DNA of 64,000 bases from Sporosarcina sp. JAI121. Its GTDB lineage: Bacteria; Bacillota; Bacilli; Bacillales_A; Planococcaceae. Numbering within the stretch: the stretch's first letter is position 1; each line of letters begins with the position of its first letter. The DNA is taken from NCBI RefSeq assembly GCF_013408665.1, contig NZ_JACCCL010000001.1:1255136-1319135 (forward strand), written 5' to 3'. The notes under the pieces are model-generated. The model saw only the letters and a list, made by a program, of their open reading frames with translations, ran no database searches and was not told the DNA's origin. Position numbers and translations under genes: made by a program. Below, piece after piece: positions 62,758 to 64,000 of the stretch.

Positions 62758-62858
62758 GAAAACGCAACATTCTCCTATTCCTCTTTGTAGTTGTTGCAGC
62801 TATTATGTGGGGAGCGGTATACTGGATGTTCGTCGCACCAATCATCGATCCGAGATAA
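62754..62858 (+). CDS. 34-residue single-pass membrane protein
   Basis: TTG 62754 overlaps the lysA stop and follows GGGAGGAAAGG. The peptide starts MRKRN, has one hydrophobic helix (ILLFLFVVVAAIMWGAVYWM) and ends FVAPIIDPR before TAA. Positive-inside charge, a good SD and coupling to lysA support translation. A hairpin (AATCAGTGGGG/CCCCCGCTGATT) at 62870-62902 follows. Function unknown. Confidence 0.6.
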   Translation: MRKRNILLFLFVVVAAIMWGAVYWMFVAPIIDPR

Positions 62859-62868
62859 AGAGAAACTT

Positions 62869-62907
62869 CAATCAGTGGGGTGCTTTCTTTCCCCCGCTGA
62901 TTGTTAG
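62869..62907 (+). terminator. Probable terminator of the lysA transcript
   Basis: AATCAGTGGGG pairs with CCCCCGCTGATT around TGCTTTCTTT; the following T tract is broken (GTTAGTTG). Confidence 0.6.
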
Positions 62908-63090
62908 TTGAACCATTCGGGCATTTGCAGGTAGTTGACCCTATATATCACTAGTTTTTTTAATTATAATTAACCTTGAATAGGGATCTTACTGCCCGTT
63001 AATGCGGGATAAATGATACCGTTAATCAAATGAAAAATAGAATCGACTCAATTGGATGGACAAAGGATTTTCAGAAAAGAAGGGATTCAA

Positions 63091-63459
63091 ATGATGCTTT
63101 TGCGTTATAAGAAGACATATGAAAAGATAGCGATGGGACTACTCTCATACATGCCGGGCGACAAAACTGTGAAAAAATTGCAGGAAACAATCCTACAATA
63201 TGAAACAAATGATAGTTGGCAGTTGTACCTTATTAAAAAAGATGACGACTTTATCGGTCTGATCGGCATCGAATTGGGCGATGACTCATACACATTGCAA
63301 CATCTCTCCGTCAATCCATCCTTCCGCGGGGAAGGGATTGGCAAAGAGATGGTCATGAAGTTGCAGGCGCTATTTCCTGATAAAAAATGTTTTGGCACTG
63401 AAGAAACCGATTCATTTATACAGAGATGTAAGTCGAAAGAAGAAGGAGCAGACCTTTAA
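63091..63459 (+). CDS. ribT: RibT-like GNAT acetyltransferase
   Basis: The 122-residue protein begins LLRYKKTYEKIAMGLLSYMP, close to Bacillus RibT, and contains the acetyl-CoA site HLSVNPSFRGEGIGKEMV (R/Q-x-x-G-x-G/A). RibT accompanies riboflavin genes in Bacillus; here only the ypuF-type gene and lysA are near within the window, in the same neighbourhood as Bacillus lysA-ppiB-ypuF-ribT. ATG 63091 follows AGAAGGG; ATG 63094 is an alternative. The substrate is unknown. Confidence 0.85.
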   Translation: MMLLRYKKTYEKIAMGLLSYMPGDKTVKKLQETILQYETNDSWQLYLIKKDDDFIGLIGIELGDDSYTLQHLSVNPSFRGEGIGKEMVMKLQALFPDKKCFGTEETDSFIQRCKSKEEGADL

Positions 63460-63482
63460 TGTCTGCCCTTCTTCTTTTCTTC
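63436..63482. terminator. Bidirectional terminator between ribT and the DUF309 gene
   Basis: AGAAGAAGGAGCAGAC pairs with GTCTGCCCTTCTTCT around the two overlapping stop codons, followed by TTTTCT. The stem lies partly in the 3' ends of both genes. Confidence 0.8.
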
Positions 63483-63968
63483 TCGTTCACGAAGAATATC
63501 ACTGCGGTCTCTTAGCATATGTTTATGAATGACAGCATCACTGTCGAAAGGAAGAAGTGTCATGGAATTTTCGGCCTGATGGGCGAGTTCCGCTAACGAT
63601 GCTGATAGAATGGAAATGCGGAAAGGATTGAACGGAAGTTCTTGTGCCGAACTGCTTACTGCCTTTTCCACATCTTCGAGTAGTAAATTAAAATCAATTT
63701 CTTCCGTGTAAGCGGGATGGTTACAGAGAAACGTCTGAAACCTGACCTTCGCTTTTTCAAGTGTTCGGCGAGCTCCTGTATTATTTCCCCGACGCCAATG
63801 ATACAATCCCGTGGCTAAAAGGATATAAGCCGCCAACGGATGGTCTTTGTCGCTATCTGGAATGGACTTCCAATATTCCTCCAATACCTCGTGACATTCA
63901 AAATAGTCTTGATTGTTATTGAAATAAACGATGAAATTTACGAACAGTGGATGATGGTACTGATGCAT
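63456..63968 (-). CDS. DUF309 family protein (YpuF-like)
   Basis: The 170-residue helical protein has the DUF309 signature FNNNQDYFECHEVLEEYWK and LLATGLYHWRRGNNTGARRTLEKA, with the E-C-H-E core conserved. AAAGGA spaces best with ATG 63968; ATG 63986 is possible. Function unknown; neighbours match the Bacillus ypuF-ribT locus. It overlaps the ribT stop convergently by four bases. Confidence 0.88.
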   Translation of the reverse strand: MHQYHHPLFVNFIVYFNNNQDYFECHEVLEEYWKSIPDSDKDHPLAAYILLATGLYHWRRGNNTGARRTLEKAKVRFQTFLCNHPAYTEEIDFNLLLEDVEKAVSSSAQELPFNPFRISILSASLAELAHQAENSMTLLPFDSDAVIHKHMLRDRSDILREREEKKKGRH

Positions 63969-64000
63969 GTAATCATTCCTTTCCATAATATGAACGATAG

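Overview
The window looks like a low-to-moderate GC, endospore-forming Firmicute chromosome. It has a spoIIA operon with sigF, spoVAF, a gerA-type germinant receptor operon, small acid-soluble spore proteins, a Spo0E-like phosphatase, an S-box riboswitch, a guanine riboswitch, a sigma-B-type promoter and frequent TTG starts with strong Shine-Dalgarno (SD) sites. Gene content and protein sequence suggest Bacillales, and the Planococcaceae/Sporosarcina group is my best guess. That placement is inferred from remembered sequence resemblance, not from a search. I see no rRNA, tRNA, CRISPR array, prophage or intact insertion sequence.

Layout. 0.3-2.6 kb: an ABC-F ATPase and a membrane protein that looks like an M50 site-2 protease without its catalytic motif. 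2.9-8.4 kb: a methionine operon (S-box riboswitch, yitJ, metH). 8.8-10.6 kb: a Cys-type sulfatase. 11-15.3 kb: a four-gene germinant receptor operon (A, C, small D, B). 15.5-24.4 kb: transporters (APC permease, two LysE paralogues around an MFS pump, a YbfB-like MFS, a Ca2+/H+ exchanger) with tlp, yqhV and a VOC protein. 24.5-33.7 kb: an RNase J paralogue, a formate/nitrite channel, a paralogous pair of unknown membrane proteins, a DinB-like protein, an alpha/beta SASP, a VLRF1-type release-factor relative, a LysM/beta-propeller protein behind a (GTAG)11 microsatellite, a small spore-type protein and a Spo0E-like protein. 33.9-36.8 kb: a complete ABC importer. 37-43.8 kb: an FAD oxidoreductase, two lipoproteins, a possibly frameshifted membrane protein overlapping a MOSC protein, exoA, an SRPBCC protein, a decayed PhnB-like VOC gene and a sigma-B-type stress protein. 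44-46.8 kb: CstA and a CynX-like MFS. 47-50.7 kb: purine salvage (guanine riboswitch, xpt, pbuX) and nupC. 50.7-64 kb: an acidic-repeat lipoprotein, then a block collinear with the Bacillus yqkF-nudF-fur-xerD-drm-spoIIA-spoVAF-lysA-ypuF-ribT region.

How genes work together. Methionine synthesis is controlled as one S-box unit holding both the methylene-THF reductase and the B12 methionine synthase. xpt-pbuX imports and salvages xanthine; nupC, deoB and pdp import nucleosides and feed deoxyribose phosphate into catabolism. SpoIIAA/SpoIIAB/sigma-F form the forespore sigma switch, and here sigF runs straight into spoVAF with no spoVAA-AE between. The germination operon, Tlp, SASP, YhcN-like lipoprotein and a small 67-residue protein are spore genes, some with sigma-G-like promoters.

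The signals most worth checking are: the (GTAG)11 repeat and adjacent TGTGA-N6-TCACG dyad in front of the LysM-propeller gene; the catalytically dead M50-like protein; the T6G5 junction where a membrane-protein gene runs into the MOSC gene and a -1 shift would give a normal ATGA overlap; a duplicated promoter in front of two LysE paralogues; and an interspersed GC-rich palindromic element in at least three intergenic regions.
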